A stretch of DNA of 64,000 bases from Lachnospiraceae bacterium (GTDB lineage: Bacteria; Bacillota; Clostridia; Lachnospirales; Lachnospiraceae), in contig VSND01000013.1 of the NCBI GenBank assembly GCA_009774145.1, forward strand, positions 12,393 to 76,392, in the 5' to 3' direction. The translations under genes were made by a program, and so were the position numbers. The notes beneath the pieces were generated by a model. The model was given only the letters and a program-made list of their open reading frames with translations. It ran no database searches and was not told where the DNA came from. Of this stretch, positions 52,473-61,593 are shown piece by piece; within the stretch, counting starts at the first letter, position 1, and each line of letters opens with the position of its first letter.

Positions 52473-54134
52473 TTATATCAGCCGGAGTTTTTTTGCAATA
52501 TTTACCAGCAGATAGCCTTTCGGAAATCCCATAATCTCCTCCTCCTTCAGTCCTTTCAGCAGCAGAAGCGTGATGCCGTACACCAGAACCGCACATACGC
52601 ATGCAGCCAGCGTGGCAGCCGTATTGTTTTTCACTGCTGCCATAAGCCCCTTATGAACGCCGTATGCCGCCGCTCCCATGATTCCGGAAGCTGCCAGAGG
52701 AATCAAAAATGTCCGGACCACCTCCTGCCGGTACCGCATGTATTTTGCAATCGAACGGGAGTTCAGTACACACATCAGAAAAGCAAAGAATATATTTGCC
52801 CACACCACTGCATAAATATTCAGATCTGCCGCCATAAGCAGGACGACCAGCAGCAGGACATGCAGCACCAGGGAAATGGCGGCATGGATCACCGGAAGCC
52901 GCATACGGTCCATTCCCTGCAGGATGCCGTTGGTCAGCGTGGACATTCCATACAGAACCACGGAAGCAGTCCCCATCTGAAGAAGCCCCGCCGAGATCTG
53001 AAGATGGCTTCTGGCCCCGAACAGCAGGATCAGGATCGGTTCTGCCAGCACGGAAAGCCCTACGGCGCAGGGGATGCAGATGATCATGACAAAGCGGATG
53101 GAATTCTCGGTCTTTCTGCGCATCTCCCTCCGGTCCCTGTTCACTCTCGCCCGTGTCAGCACCGGAATCGTTGAAGATGCCATGGCTGACGCCACCGCTA
53201 TGGGAACATTGGTCAAAACCTTGTATTCTCCGCTGAAGATTCCCCACAGCTCGTCAATCTTCATACTGTCGTATTTCTTATATGCCATCAGATGCTTGAA
53301 GATTCCCTGGTCGATAATTCCGCTGAGATTATAGACCGCCGTGCTCAAAATCACAGGAAGGATGGTAAGCATCAGAAGATAGTAGATCTCCCCGGTGGAC
53401 TCCACTCTGCCGCCGCGGTCCTGCCTTCTGTGCCGTTTCATCACTTTGCTGTAGGCAAATATGACAAAGAGCAGAAACAGAAGCCCGACAAATGCACCTG
53501 CGCCTGTGCCGAAAGTACTTCCGGCCGCACCCCAGGCGTATGCCGCCGTCTTTGTGGAAAACAGGGCATCCAGCTTTGCACCGTACTGAAACAGCCCCCA
53601 CGCCGCGCTGATGCTGACCGCTGCATTGATGACCTGTTCCACGATCTGGGAGACCGCCGTAGGGACCATAGAGCCAAGGCCCTGAAAATATCCCCGCATG
53701 CATCCCATCAGAGCCACGACCAGAATCGTGGGCGCCAGTACCTGCAGCGCCAGCCGGCTCTGGGGTGTCTTAACCAGCACATCACTGAAAAACCCGGCTC
53801 CAAAATAGATCAGCAGGGAACCAAGCCCGCCGGAAATCAGTGCAAAGATCAGCGTACACTGAAACACTTTATAGGCGCTTTTCGTCCTTCCTTTTGCCAT
53901 CCGCGCCGATACCAGCTTGGACACCGCCAGCGGGAGGCTGAAAGAAGAGATCAAAAGCACCATGGAATATACTTCATATGCTGCTGAATAATAGCTGTTG
54001 CCCACCGGACCCAGTATTCTCGTAACAGGGATCCGGTAGGCCAGCCCGATGATCCGGACCAGAATAGAGGCGACTGCCAGTATACTGCCCTGTACGATAT
54101 AATTAGAACCTTTTTTCTGATTCTTTGTACCCAT
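52473..54134 (-). CDS. Lipid II flippase/SpoVB-like MOP-family membrane protein
   Basis: 553 residues with about 14 membrane helices, of the polysaccharide-transporter (MurJ/SpoVB) family. The beginning YIVQGSILAVASILVRIIG and TRILGPVGNSYYSAAYEVYS is characteristic. It moves lipid-linked cell-wall precursors or spore-cortex precursors across the membrane. The sporulation neighbours favour SpoVB or the related YtgP. Confidence 0.88.
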   Translation of the reverse strand: MGTKNQKKGSNYIVQGSILAVASILVRIIGLAYRIPVTRILGPVGNSYYSAAYEVYSMVLLISSFSLPLAVSKLVSARMAKGRTKSAYKVFQCTLIFALISGGLGSLLIYFGAGFFSDVLVKTPQSRLALQVLAPTILVVALMGCMRGYFQGLGSMVPTAVSQIVEQVINAAVSISAAWGLFQYGAKLDALFSTKTAAYAWGAAGSTFGTGAGAFVGLLFLLFVIFAYSKVMKRHRRQDRGGRVESTGEIYYLLMLTILPVILSTAVYNLSGIIDQGIFKHLMAYKKYDSMKIDELWGIFSGEYKVLTNVPIAVASAMASSTIPVLTRARVNRDRREMRRKTENSIRFVMIICIPCAVGLSVLAEPILILLFGARSHLQISAGLLQMGTASVVLYGMSTLTNGILQGMDRMRLPVIHAAISLVLHVLLLVVLLMAADLNIYAVVWANIFFAFLMCVLNSRSIAKYMRYRQEVVRTFLIPLAASGIMGAAAYGVHKGLMAAVKNNTAATLAACVCAVLVYGITLLLLKGLKEEEIMGFPKGYLLVNIAKKLRLI

Positions 54135-54151
54135 AGATGTTTACATCCTCT

Positions 54152-54649
54152 TTATCTTTCAATGCCCAGATGCTCCAGCGCCCGGGCCTGTCTTGCTTCC
54201 ATATCCTCAGTATCCTTTTCTGTCATGTGGTCATATCCCAGCAGATGGAGCATGCTGTGCGCCACAAGAAAGGCAAATTCCCGCCTTGTTCCGTGTCCGT
54301 AGCTTTCTGCCTGTTCTTTTACCCTGTCCAGCGAGATGATGATATCTCCCAGAAACAGCTCGCCGGTATCCGGATTAAAGCACCCGGCTTCCTGCTCCTC
54401 TGCTTTGGACAGATCTCCGGGCGTTTCATATTCGATCTGAGGAAAAGAAAGCACATCCGTAGGCCGGTCGATGCCGCGGTATTCCAGATTCAGCCTGTGG
54501 ATCTCCTCATCAGACGTGAGCAGAAGGCTCACCTCTGCTTCATAAGGACATTCCTCTTCTGTCAATATCTGCTCTGCCACCTGAAACGCAGTCTTTTCAT
54601 AATCAATTCCGAGTTCCAGGCCGTACTCCCTTTCTATGTTTAGCGTCAT
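54152..54649 (-). CDS. ybeY: rRNA maturation endonuclease YbeY
   Basis: Zinc endonuclease for 16S rRNA 3' processing and ribosome quality control. 165 residues from ATG 54649 (AAAGGAAAAAC). The zinc motif is HSMLHLLGYDHMTEKD. ATDVLSFP-type block is seen as RPTDVLSFPQIEYE. It overlaps phoH by 47 bases, a common gene pair. Confidence 0.96.
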   Translation of the reverse strand: MTLNIEREYGLELGIDYEKTAFQVAEQILTEEECPYEAEVSLLLTSDEEIHRLNLEYRGIDRPTDVLSFPQIEYETPGDLSKAEEQEAGCFNPDTGELFLGDIIISLDRVKEQAESYGHGTRREFAFLVAHSMLHLLGYDHMTEKDTEDMEARQARALEHLGIER

Positions 54650-55625
54650 GTTTTTCCTTTCTTCCTGCAGCTTTTCTCTCGTATTCCTCATAGGCCGTCA
54701 CAATCTTCTGAACCAGCGGGTGACGGACCACGTCCTTGCTGGTCAGCCTGCAAAACGAGATGCCTTCCACTCTGCCCAGCACCTTTTCCGCCACTTCCAG
54801 ACCGGAGCGGACATCCGGGGACAGATCCTTCTGCGTCTCATCGCCGGTTACCACCACTTTGGAACCGAAACCGATGCGGGTCAGAAACATCTTCATCTGC
54901 GCCTGTGTGGTATTCTGCGCTTCATCCAGAATGATAAATGCATTGTCCAGTGTCCGCCCGCGCATGTAGGCAAGGGGCGCCACTTCGATCAGCCCTTTTT
55001 CCATGTTCTTCTGAAAACTTTCCGCACCCATGATCTGATAGAGTGCATCATAAAGCGGCCGCAGATACGGGTCTACCTTGCTCTGCAGGTCTCCCGGCAG
55101 AAAGCCCAGCTTCTCTCCCGCCTCGATTGCCGGACGGGTCAGGATGATCCGTTCCACTTCATTGGACTTAAAGGCAGTGATGGCCATGGCCATGGCAAGA
55201 TAGGTCTTTCCGGTCCCGGCAGGTCCAATGCCGAATACGATCATATTGTCCCGGATGGCATCCACATACTGCTTCTGTCCCAGCGTCTTTGGCTTAATGG
55301 ACTTTCCGCTGATCGTGTGGCAGATCAGCTCTTTGTCTATTTCAAGCAGCGCCCCGCTCTGCTTTTCCATGGCCAGCGACAGCACATAATCCACATTCTG
55401 CTCCGTGATCTGCCTGCCCCGGCCGGCGAGCTCCAGAAGCTCCAGAAGCACCTGTTTCGCCTGCTCCACCTGGAGCTCACTGCCGATCAGCTTCAGTCCG
55501 CCGTCCCGGGTAATGGCGGATACACCGGTCACCCGTTCAATCTTTTTCAGATACGCATCAAACTGTCCAAATACATTCTGCTCATGTTCGGACGGAATAT
55601 CAAAAATATGTTCTTCTAATGTCAT
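54603..55625 (-). CDS. phoH: PhoH-family ATPase
   Basis: 340 residues. Walker A: GIGPAGTGKTYLAMAMAITA; Walker B: NAFIILDEAQNTTQAQMKMF; TRIGFGSKVVVTGDETQKDL follows. The first 110 residues contain a KH-like RNA-binding part (ELLELAGRGRQIT). It works with YbeY in RNA metabolism. Between yqfD and ybeY as in Bacillus. Confidence 0.95.
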   Translation of the reverse strand: MTLEEHIFDIPSEHEQNVFGQFDAYLKKIERVTGVSAITRDGGLKLIGSELQVEQAKQVLLELLELAGRGRQITEQNVDYVLSLAMEKQSGALLEIDKELICHTISGKSIKPKTLGQKQYVDAIRDNMIVFGIGPAGTGKTYLAMAMAITAFKSNEVERIILTRPAIEAGEKLGFLPGDLQSKVDPYLRPLYDALYQIMGAESFQKNMEKGLIEVAPLAYMRGRTLDNAFIILDEAQNTTQAQMKMFLTRIGFGSKVVVTGDETQKDLSPDVRSGLEVAEKVLGRVEGISFCRLTSKDVVRHPLVQKIVTAYEEYERKAAGRKEKHDAKHRKGVRPGTRN

Positions 55626-55631
55626 GTGTAT

Positions 55632-56873
55632 CTATTCCCTTTCCTCTTCAGGCTCTTCTGCCTGTTCTGGTGTTTCGATGGCCGGAGCCTGCTCCTGTAC
55701 GGCTGATTCCTCTACCAGATAATCTCCTTCCGCCGTACACACACCTCCGCTGATCTCTATTTTAACATTATTTTCAATAATTTGAAGTCCCTTTATTCTT
55801 AATTTTTCAAAAAACAGCCTCCAGTCCTCTTTTGCGCGTGCCACAGCCTCCTCTTTTGTATAGACAGCTTCCTCTTCCACGTATTCCTGCTCTGTACTTT
55901 TCCCGAACACGACCGGCAGATAAAAGTTCTCCGTGATCTTAAGCGGAAGCTCGCTGGCGATGGCATCCGACTGTTCATAGGCATCCGGATGCCACAGCCG
56001 GAACCGGATCCGTTTCGGTCCGACCATCAGGTAGTAAGAAGACCTGGTCTCCCCGGTGTATACTTTTTTTGTATAACGCATGTCAAAGGTCTCTTTATAG
56101 TGCTCGGTCCTGCGGATCCGGATATCGGCATCCGCATGTACATAATAGGTATTTGCCGTCTCTCCGGCATCATCCAGGACATCCACCCTGCTCCCCACCA
56201 GCAGATCCCCCTTCTGAACCTCCATTCCCTCCGAGACAGCCGGCGTTCCGCTCCTTACAATCATGGAGACAATGGTCCCTTCCCCGGACGAGACCAGATC
56301 TGCCGGTTCGTCTTCGGGAATTGTCTCCGATGCCAGATCGTCGTTTTCCTGCACATGAATAATCAGCCGCGTTCCTTTTACCTCCGCCGAAGTCCAGGTG
56401 ATTTCCGGAAAATATTCCCGAAGCCCTGCCTCGATCTCTTCGCCATGAATATCCCTTTTTGCCATTCCATGCACGATGCCGGCATTTTCCAGATAAGCAA
56501 GAATCACCTCGTCGCTCAGGCTGTAGTTTCCTTCCACATGAATATTCCAGATAAAAAGCGACAGGACATACAAGAGCGCCAGGCCCATCAGCGCACCGCC
56601 TGCAAAGAGTTTTCGATTCCGGTAACGGTACAGAACAAAAGGAAGGCCGTGTCTTTCCAGGATCACGGCCCTTGTTCTCGTCTTGTGGACCAGCGGACGG
56701 AGTCTGCGAAAACCGCTGATACTGATACACATCTCATAGTCTGTCCCTACAGAACGAAGGCCCCACAGTATGATATGATGATGGCTGCACAGATTCAGGA
56801 AGCGTTCCGGCGAATATCCGGACAGCCGAATCACCACATAGCCCTTCAGAAATTTCAAAAGCCTCGTCAACAA
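55632..56873 (-). CDS. yqfD: Sporulation protein YqfD
   Basis: 413 residues. A soluble N-terminal part of about 85 (GYVVIRLSGYSPERFLNLCS), one membrane helix at about 92-112 (LFAGGALMGLALLYVLSLFI), then an outer part of 300 residues (NIHVEGNYSLSDEVILAYLE) with a POTRA-like look. It acts in engulfment and sigma-factor timing in the mother cell. Overlaps yqfC by 7 bases. Confidence 0.92.
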   Translation of the reverse strand: MLTRLLKFLKGYVVIRLSGYSPERFLNLCSHHHIILWGLRSVGTDYEMCISISGFRRLRPLVHKTRTRAVILERHGLPFVLYRYRNRKLFAGGALMGLALLYVLSLFIWNIHVEGNYSLSDEVILAYLENAGIVHGMAKRDIHGEEIEAGLREYFPEITWTSAEVKGTRLIIHVQENDDLASETIPEDEPADLVSSGEGTIVSMIVRSGTPAVSEGMEVQKGDLLVGSRVDVLDDAGETANTYYVHADADIRIRRTEHYKETFDMRYTKKVYTGETRSSYYLMVGPKRIRFRLWHPDAYEQSDAIASELPLKITENFYLPVVFGKSTEQEYVEEEAVYTKEEAVARAKEDWRLFFEKLRIKGLQIIENNVKIEISGGVCTAEGDYLVEESAVQEQAPAIETPEQAEEPEEERE

Positions 56874-57127
56874 TAACGGATTTCTCCAATCTCGCCCGAT
56901 ATTTTCATCTCATCTTCGGTATAGTAATCGATATGCAGATGTTCCCCGCACAATGTCATCTGGCAGGTTTTTGTCTGCAGACGTATCCGTTTCTCCGTAT
57001 ATTCAATGATTCCGCGATAGTTCTCGATATAGGCTTCGCTTCTCCCGGTAACGGTCAGGACCGCCGCTCCCATGACCAGATCCTTCGGAAGCTTCAGTTT
57101 CTCCGCCATCTGTTCTCTCAGTTTCAT
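56867..57127 (-). CDS. yqfC: Sporulation protein YqfC
   Basis: 86 residues of the YabP/YqfC family: LKLPKDLVMGAAVLTVTGRS, ENYRGIIEYTEKRIRLQTKT and LHIDYYTEDEMKISGEI. It precedes yqfD in the conserved yqfC-yqfD-phoH-ybeY order, which supports the call. Confidence 0.92.
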   Translation of the reverse strand: MKLREQMAEKLKLPKDLVMGAAVLTVTGRSEAYIENYRGIIEYTEKRIRLQTKTCQMTLCGEHLHIDYYTEDEMKISGEIGEIRYC

Positions 57128-57214
57128 TCCATACCTGCCCGGATATTTATTATAAATATATGTATGGACTGTATTTTTATGTCAGGGCAGCAGGATCTGC
57201 CTTCTGCGCACCGG

Positions 57215-57496
57215 TCACCTCAGGCTTGCCATAAACAGTTCGTAAAAATCATCTTCTCCGTCCAGTTTCGGGGAATTCTCGCCGCCGCCATTGGTACTCC
57301 GGCGCATATTTCCATAAAACTCTTCCCCTGCGTGGATCAGATCCATAACATAAATCGGATATCCAAGTTCCTGGCATTTCCTGCAGAAAGCATCCACCGG
57401 ATTCTTTTCCTTCTGTGTCTCCAGAAGCGCTTTTCGTATGCATTCCTCTCTGTGTGCCCGGTTCTGGAGTTCATCCAGCAGTTCTACGGTATTCAT
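57215..57496 (-). CDS. Small conserved protein with Nif11-like N-terminus and GGGEN tail (possible peptide precursor)
   Basis: 93 residues from ATG 57496 with a perfect AGGAGG. Residues 1-60 form a helical part, NTVELLDELQNRAHREECIR ... AFCRKCQELGYPIYVMDLI, which recalls Nif11-type leader peptides. It is followed by NMRRSTNGGGENSPKLDGED and a short acidic/aromatic end. A double-glycine followed by a short tail is how many RiPP leaders end. No maturase lies beside it, so it may be just a small cytoplasmic protein. It has its own promoter. Confidence 0.6.
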   Translation of the reverse strand: MNTVELLDELQNRAHREECIRKALLETQKEKNPVDAFCRKCQELGYPIYVMDLIHAGEEFYGNMRRSTNGGGENSPKLDGEDDFYELFMASLR

Positions 57497-57692
57497 TTTC
57501 TCTCCTCCTGCATTCTTCTCTTCAATGGCTGGCGTTTTTGTCTGCCTGTTACATCCGTGATTCCGGCTGATGCAGCAGGCAGATACTGCTGCGGCTGTAA
57601 GTACCAAAACAGACATGTCCGGCTGTTTTTGCATTTACAGCTGCACCGGTGTTCCGTCCGGCGCAGATGAAGAAAACAGCGGGATCAGTTCC

Positions 57693-57721
57693 ATTATAAC
57701 CCCTGTTTTTAAAAATGTATA
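57693..57721 (-). promoter_or_regulatory. Promoter for the 93-residue protein gene
   Basis: Minus strand TATACA, 17 bases, TATAAT. About 197 bases of leader lie between it and the start codon, and the yqfC block follows downstream. Confidence 0.6.
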
Positions 57722-57785
57722 GGAAAAAACCATGTTTTATGGTATCATAGAACAACACATATGATTTACAGGGGGATTTCTACTT

Positions 57786-59102
57786 ATGAAAACTGCAAAA
57801 CAAAAGAACAGGGTGTCCGCCCTGCTTCCAATTCTCGTGTTCCTGATCATCTACATCGGCGTCGGTATTTACTATGAATACATCCGGCCGCAGGAAGGCG
57901 TTCAGGGATTCTATGTCATGTCTGTAGTTGTTGCATTCATGGCGGCAATCGCCGTTGCATTATTTCAGAACCGTTCGGTTTCTTTTGATGAGAAGATGAA
58001 GATCTGTGCCTCCGGCATGGGAGATGACAACATTCTGACCATGATCTTCATCTTTCTGCTGGCGGGCGCTTTCAGCGGCGTGGCTTCTGCCTCCGGCTGT
58101 GCAGCCGATACGGCAAACTTTCTCTTAAGCATCGTTCCCGGCAGACTGACCGTCCTTGGCATCTTTCTGATCGCCTGTATCATCTCCATGGCAATGGGGA
58201 CTTCCTGCGGAACGATCACGGTCATGGGCTCACTGGCTCTTGGTATCTCACAGTCAGCCGGTCTGTCCCTTCCTCTGTGTTTCGGCGCCCTGGCAGGCGG
58301 TTCCATGTTCGGTGACAATCTGTCCTTTATCTCTGATACGACGATCGCCGCAACAAAGACCCAGGGATGCCAGATGCGGGACAAGTTCCGGGAGAATCTT
58401 CTGATTGCACTGCCTGCCGCGCTGGCAGCCTGTGTGATCCTGCTTATCATCGCATGGACCGGAAAACCGGCTGCTGTGGGAGAATACTCCTTCAACATCA
58501 TCCGTGCGCTGCCGTACTTTGTGATCCTGGTCGCTGCTCTGGCAGGTATCAATGTGTTTATCGTCCTCGGCTTCGGGCTGATCCTCTGCACGGCAATCGG
58601 TCTTGGCACCGGCTCCATGGACATCCACAACGTCTTTCTCTCCATGGGAACCGGTGTCAGCGGTATGTATGAGACCATTACCGTTACCATACTGGCGACG
58701 GCACTGTCCGCACTGATCAAATACAACGGGGGCTTTGAGGCGATCATTGCCTTTATCCGGAAATATTTCCATGGAAGCAAAGGCGGACAGCTTGGCATTA
58801 TTCTGATCTCCATGCTGATGGACATCTCCACCGCCAACAATACCGTCGCCATCGTAGTCACAGCCCCGATTGCCACGGACATCCGGAAGGAATACGGCAT
58901 CACACCCAAACGGACGGCTTCTCTTATGGATATTGCCACCTGCATCGCACAGGGAATCATTCCTTACGGGGCGCAGCTTCTGATCGCGGCGGGCATTGCC
59001 GGAGTCTCTTCGATCCAGATCATGCCTTACCTGTTCTATCCGTATCTGCTGTTCCTGTGTGTATTAGTCGCCGTGTTTACAGGCAAAGAGGAAAGGATCT
59101 GA
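57786..59102 (+). CDS. NhaC-family Na+/H+ antiporter-like transporter
   Basis: 438 residues, about 11 membrane helices. NhaC-type re-entrant blocks are AFSGVASASGCAADTANFLL, MAMGTSCGTITVMGSLALG and GGSMFGDNLSFISDTTIAA; SMLMDISTANNTVAIVV comes late. Start ATG follows GGGGGATTTC. It may exchange sodium for protons or for small acids. In acetogens that use a sodium gradient (Rnf, Na-ATPase) such a carrier matters. It ends only three bases from the convergent alr gene, with no terminator between. Confidence 0.9.
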   Translation: MKTAKQKNRVSALLPILVFLIIYIGVGIYYEYIRPQEGVQGFYVMSVVVAFMAAIAVALFQNRSVSFDEKMKICASGMGDDNILTMIFIFLLAGAFSGVASASGCAADTANFLLSIVPGRLTVLGIFLIACIISMAMGTSCGTITVMGSLALGISQSAGLSLPLCFGALAGGSMFGDNLSFISDTTIAATKTQGCQMRDKFRENLLIALPAALAACVILLIIAWTGKPAAVGEYSFNIIRALPYFVILVAALAGINVFIVLGFGLILCTAIGLGTGSMDIHNVFLSMGTGVSGMYETITVTILATALSALIKYNGGFEAIIAFIRKYFHGSKGGQLGIILISMLMDISTANNTVAIVVTAPIATDIRKEYGITPKRTASLMDIATCIAQGIIPYGAQLLIAAGIAGVSSIQIMPYLFYPYLLFLCVLVAVFTGKEERI

Positions 59103-59105
59103 AAA

Positions 59106-60230
59106 TCATACGGCCACCCGCACAAGCCGCGCTCCCAGCCGGCTCAGGATCTCATTGGTGATCGTTCCTGCCTCTGCGGCCATTTCTTCCGCCCGGATCC
59201 TGCCGGATCCGCTTCTTCCGATGAATACGGCTTCTTCTCCCGGGCATACCTCCGGCGCTTCTGTTACATCCAGAAGGAGCTGGTCCATGCAGATCCTTCC
59301 GACAATGGGAACCTTCTTCCCGCGCACCAGCGCATGTCCTTTACCGGATAGCATACGCGGAATTCCATCGGCATAGCCGATGGAAACCGCCGCCAGCTTC
59401 CGCTCAGAATCCGCATGCCAGGCAAGTCCATAGCCGGCTCCCTCTCCCGCTTTCAGTTCCTTTATACACGCGATCCTTGCCTTCAGAGACAGTACCGGTT
59501 TCAGATGGTATGTCTGCTCCAGCGTTTCTGACGGCGCGCTGAGTACCCCGTACAGAGCCAGCCCTGCTCTTGCAAGGTCGTATTTTCCTGCCAGGTCTTC
59601 CTGATTCAGAATCCCGTAACTTCCCTGAAGATGTACCGCATATGCTTTTTCATTCTCCGGCCGCAGAACCCGAAGGACGTTCTGAAACCGCATTTCCTGC
59701 AGCCTCATATACCTTTTGTCGGTCTGCGTTGTCCCGTCTGAAGTACACAGATGGGAATAGATCCCTGTAATCCGAAGATTTTTACACTCCCACAGCTTCC
59801 GTATATCGGAAACGTTCTCATACGATTCCCCCAGCCTGTGCATTCCGGTGTCAATTCCCACATGTACCGACAGCTGTTTTTCATATGCTTCCAGTTCCTT
59901 CCCGTAAATGCAGTCTACGACGGTCTGTGTCAGATCATATTCTCTCAGCAGCCCGAAATCCTCCGGATGGGTATAGCCCAGGACCAGGATCTGTCCATGG
60001 ATACCTGCGCTTCGAAGTTCGGCTCCTTCTGCAGCCGATGCCACACAGTAGTTCTGGATTCCCATCCTCTGAAGTTCTTTGCCGATCAGTCCGGCGCCGT
60101 GTCCATAAGCATTCGCTTTTACCGCAGGCATCAGCGCACATCCTTCCGGAAGAAGCTTCTGAAACAGCTTCACATTATGCCGCAGATTCTTCATGGACAG
60201 CTCGATCCATGCTCTTCCTTTTTCATACAT
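59106..60230 (-). CDS. alr: Alanine racemase (or serine/alanine racemase paired with a VanG-type ligase)
   Basis: 374 residues from ATG 60230. The PLP lysine is in ALMPAVKANAYGHGAGLIGK; the second-base Tyr is in GAGYGLAWHADSERK; IGRICMDQLLLDVTE is conserved. There is no membrane domain, so it is not a full VanT. The gene just upstream codes for a VanG-like ligase, so this racemase may supply D-Ala or D-Ser to it. Substrate choice cannot be read from the sequence. Confidence 0.92.
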   Translation of the reverse strand: MYEKGRAWIELSMKNLRHNVKLFQKLLPEGCALMPAVKANAYGHGAGLIGKELQRMGIQNYCVASAAEGAELRSAGIHGQILVLGYTHPEDFGLLREYDLTQTVVDCIYGKELEAYEKQLSVHVGIDTGMHRLGESYENVSDIRKLWECKNLRITGIYSHLCTSDGTTQTDKRYMRLQEMRFQNVLRVLRPENEKAYAVHLQGSYGILNQEDLAGKYDLARAGLALYGVLSAPSETLEQTYHLKPVLSLKARIACIKELKAGEGAGYGLAWHADSERKLAAVSIGYADGIPRMLSGKGHALVRGKKVPIVGRICMDQLLLDVTEAPEVCPGEEAVFIGRSGSGRIRAEEMAAEAGTITNEILSRLGARLVRVAV

Positions 60231-60305
60231 GGCCCCGTCTCCTCCCTGCACGATGCAAAATCCGCTGATCTTTCTTCCTGCCTTCCCGGGCAGTCCCGGG
60301 CAGGC

Positions 60306-61355
60306 TCATATCCCATCCTCCAGAATCCGGTTTACAAGATCTTCGAAGGAATATCCCGCTGCTTTCAGCATATTTGGAAAACGGCTGTGAGACGTAAATC
60401 CCGGTATGGTATTGACCTCATTAAAATAGAGCTTTCCTTCCGGTGTCAGAAACATGTCCACCCTTGCAAATCCACTGCAGCCAAGCGTCCGGTAGATGAT
60501 CTCTGCCGTCCTTCGGATTCTTGCGGAAGTCTCCGGAGAGACTCTTGCAGGCACATGGATTCTGGAAGTTTTCAGTGTATATTTCTCTGTATAATCAAAA
60601 AAGCCTTCCGACAGTTCGATCTCATCCGGTTCTCCAGTGAGCAGATCATCGGTTCCGATTATGGCGCATCCGACTTCTCTTCCGTCCATCCGTTCTTCCA
60701 TGACAACCATGGTATCATGCTGAAAGGCGTGTTCCAGCGCCGGAATCAGTGCTTCCTCCTGCTGTACCATCGTGATTCCAAAAGAAGACCCGGAACGCAC
60801 CGGCTTTACAAACAGCGGGTATCCAAGCTTCTTCGCTTCGGTCCATACCTGGAGCGCATCATAAGGTTTTCGAATCACGCAGGAATCCGGTACCGGCACC
60901 CCCTTCTGTTTTACGGTCCGGTGCGCCAGCTCCTTATCCATACAGAGCGCCGAACTCAATATTCCGCAGCCGATCACCGGTATCCCTGCCAGCGACAGCG
61001 CCCCCTGTACCGTTCCGTCCTCCCCGTTCTTTCCATGCAGAACCGGGAACGCTCCATCCAGATGAAGTACGTGCATCTGACCGTTTTTCAGATAATGGAT
61101 TCCCTGCACATTCCGGTCTGTAGGAAGATAGACCGGAATGCATTCTCCGCTCTCTTCCCAGGTATTCTGTGCGATCCTGTCCGGATTGCCCGAATACCAG
61201 AACCACTGTCCGCTCTCCTTTGCAAGGCCAATCAGACAGAGTTCATATTTTTCCCTGTTCACATGAGTAATGACCCCATAAGCAGACTGCAAAGATACCT
61301 CATATTCTGTTGAATATCCGCCAAACAGTATGGCAATTTTCTTTTTTCCTGTCAT
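60306..61355 (-). CDS. VanG-type D-alanine-D-serine (or D-Ala-D-Ala) ligase
   Basis: 349 residues. ATP-grasp ligase whose sequence follows VanG closely from end to end: AILFGGYSTEYEVSLQSAYG, FPVLHGKNGEDGTVQG, SSALCMDKELAHR, KPVRSGSSFGITMV, SEGFFDYTEKYTLKTS (omega loop, EKY) and EVNTIPGFTSHSRFPNM. VanG makes D-Ala-D-Ser and lowers vancomycin binding. No vanXY, vanRS or vanT partner is in view, so it may be an intrinsic chromosomal ligase. The ATG has AGGAGG eight bases upstream, but this lies in a hairpin. Confidence 0.88.
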   Translation of the reverse strand: MTGKKKIAILFGGYSTEYEVSLQSAYGVITHVNREKYELCLIGLAKESGQWFWYSGNPDRIAQNTWEESGECIPVYLPTDRNVQGIHYLKNGQMHVLHLDGAFPVLHGKNGEDGTVQGALSLAGIPVIGCGILSSALCMDKELAHRTVKQKGVPVPDSCVIRKPYDALQVWTEAKKLGYPLFVKPVRSGSSFGITMVQQEEALIPALEHAFQHDTMVVMEERMDGREVGCAIIGTDDLLTGEPDEIELSEGFFDYTEKYTLKTSRIHVPARVSPETSARIRRTAEIIYRTLGCSGFARVDMFLTPEGKLYFNEVNTIPGFTSHSRFPNMLKAAGYSFEDLVNRILEDGI

Positions 61356-61359
61356 GATA

Positions 61360-61402
61360 AAAACCTCCTGTTCTGGCAGTATCTTACCAGACAGGAGGTT
61401 TT
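61360..61402 (-). promoter_or_regulatory. Hairpin that sequesters the ribosome site of the VanG-type ligase
   Basis: AAAACCTCCTGTTCTGG (61360-61376) and CCAGACAGGAGGTTTT (61387-61402) pair over 16 base pairs with one bulge and a ten-base loop. On the minus-strand RNA the 3' arm contains the AGGAGG used by the ligase start at 61355. A closed hairpin would block translation; with the UUUU tail it could also act as a terminator. Either makes it an attenuator candidate. Confidence 0.75.
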
Positions 61403-61572
61403 GATATATTAATATACGCCTGACAAATTCCTAACAAATACTTAATAGATTCTGCAGATTTTCTGTATTGATCTGATCTGTTCCGGGTCAGGCCCTCATC
61501 TAAATGGTTTTTCTTCAAAAGCTTCCAGTTCCCTGATCTTTTCAGGATAAGCAGGTCTGGATGTTCCTGCAA
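61384..61572 (-). other. Possible leader ORF that ends inside the hairpin
   Basis: An open frame on the minus strand ends AYINISKPPVW-stop; its last codons are the 5' arm of the hairpin. A ribosome that reads to the stop would open the stem and free the ligase site. The start is uncertain: TTG at 61572 or a later TTG; no clear Shine-Dalgarno. A TATAAT box at 61593-61598 could start the transcript. The peptide has no known match. Confidence 0.35.
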
Positions 61573-61593
61573 CCCGGATAAATCATAACTGGA

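Noticed and set aside
59751..61313. 520-codon plus-strand open frame opposite alr and the VanG-type ligase
   Set aside because: Runs across two conserved genes on the other strand and has no ribosome site.
59106..61355. A complete vanG resistance operon
   Set aside because: Only ligase and racemase are present; vanXY, vanRS, vanW/Y and the membrane part of VanT are missing.
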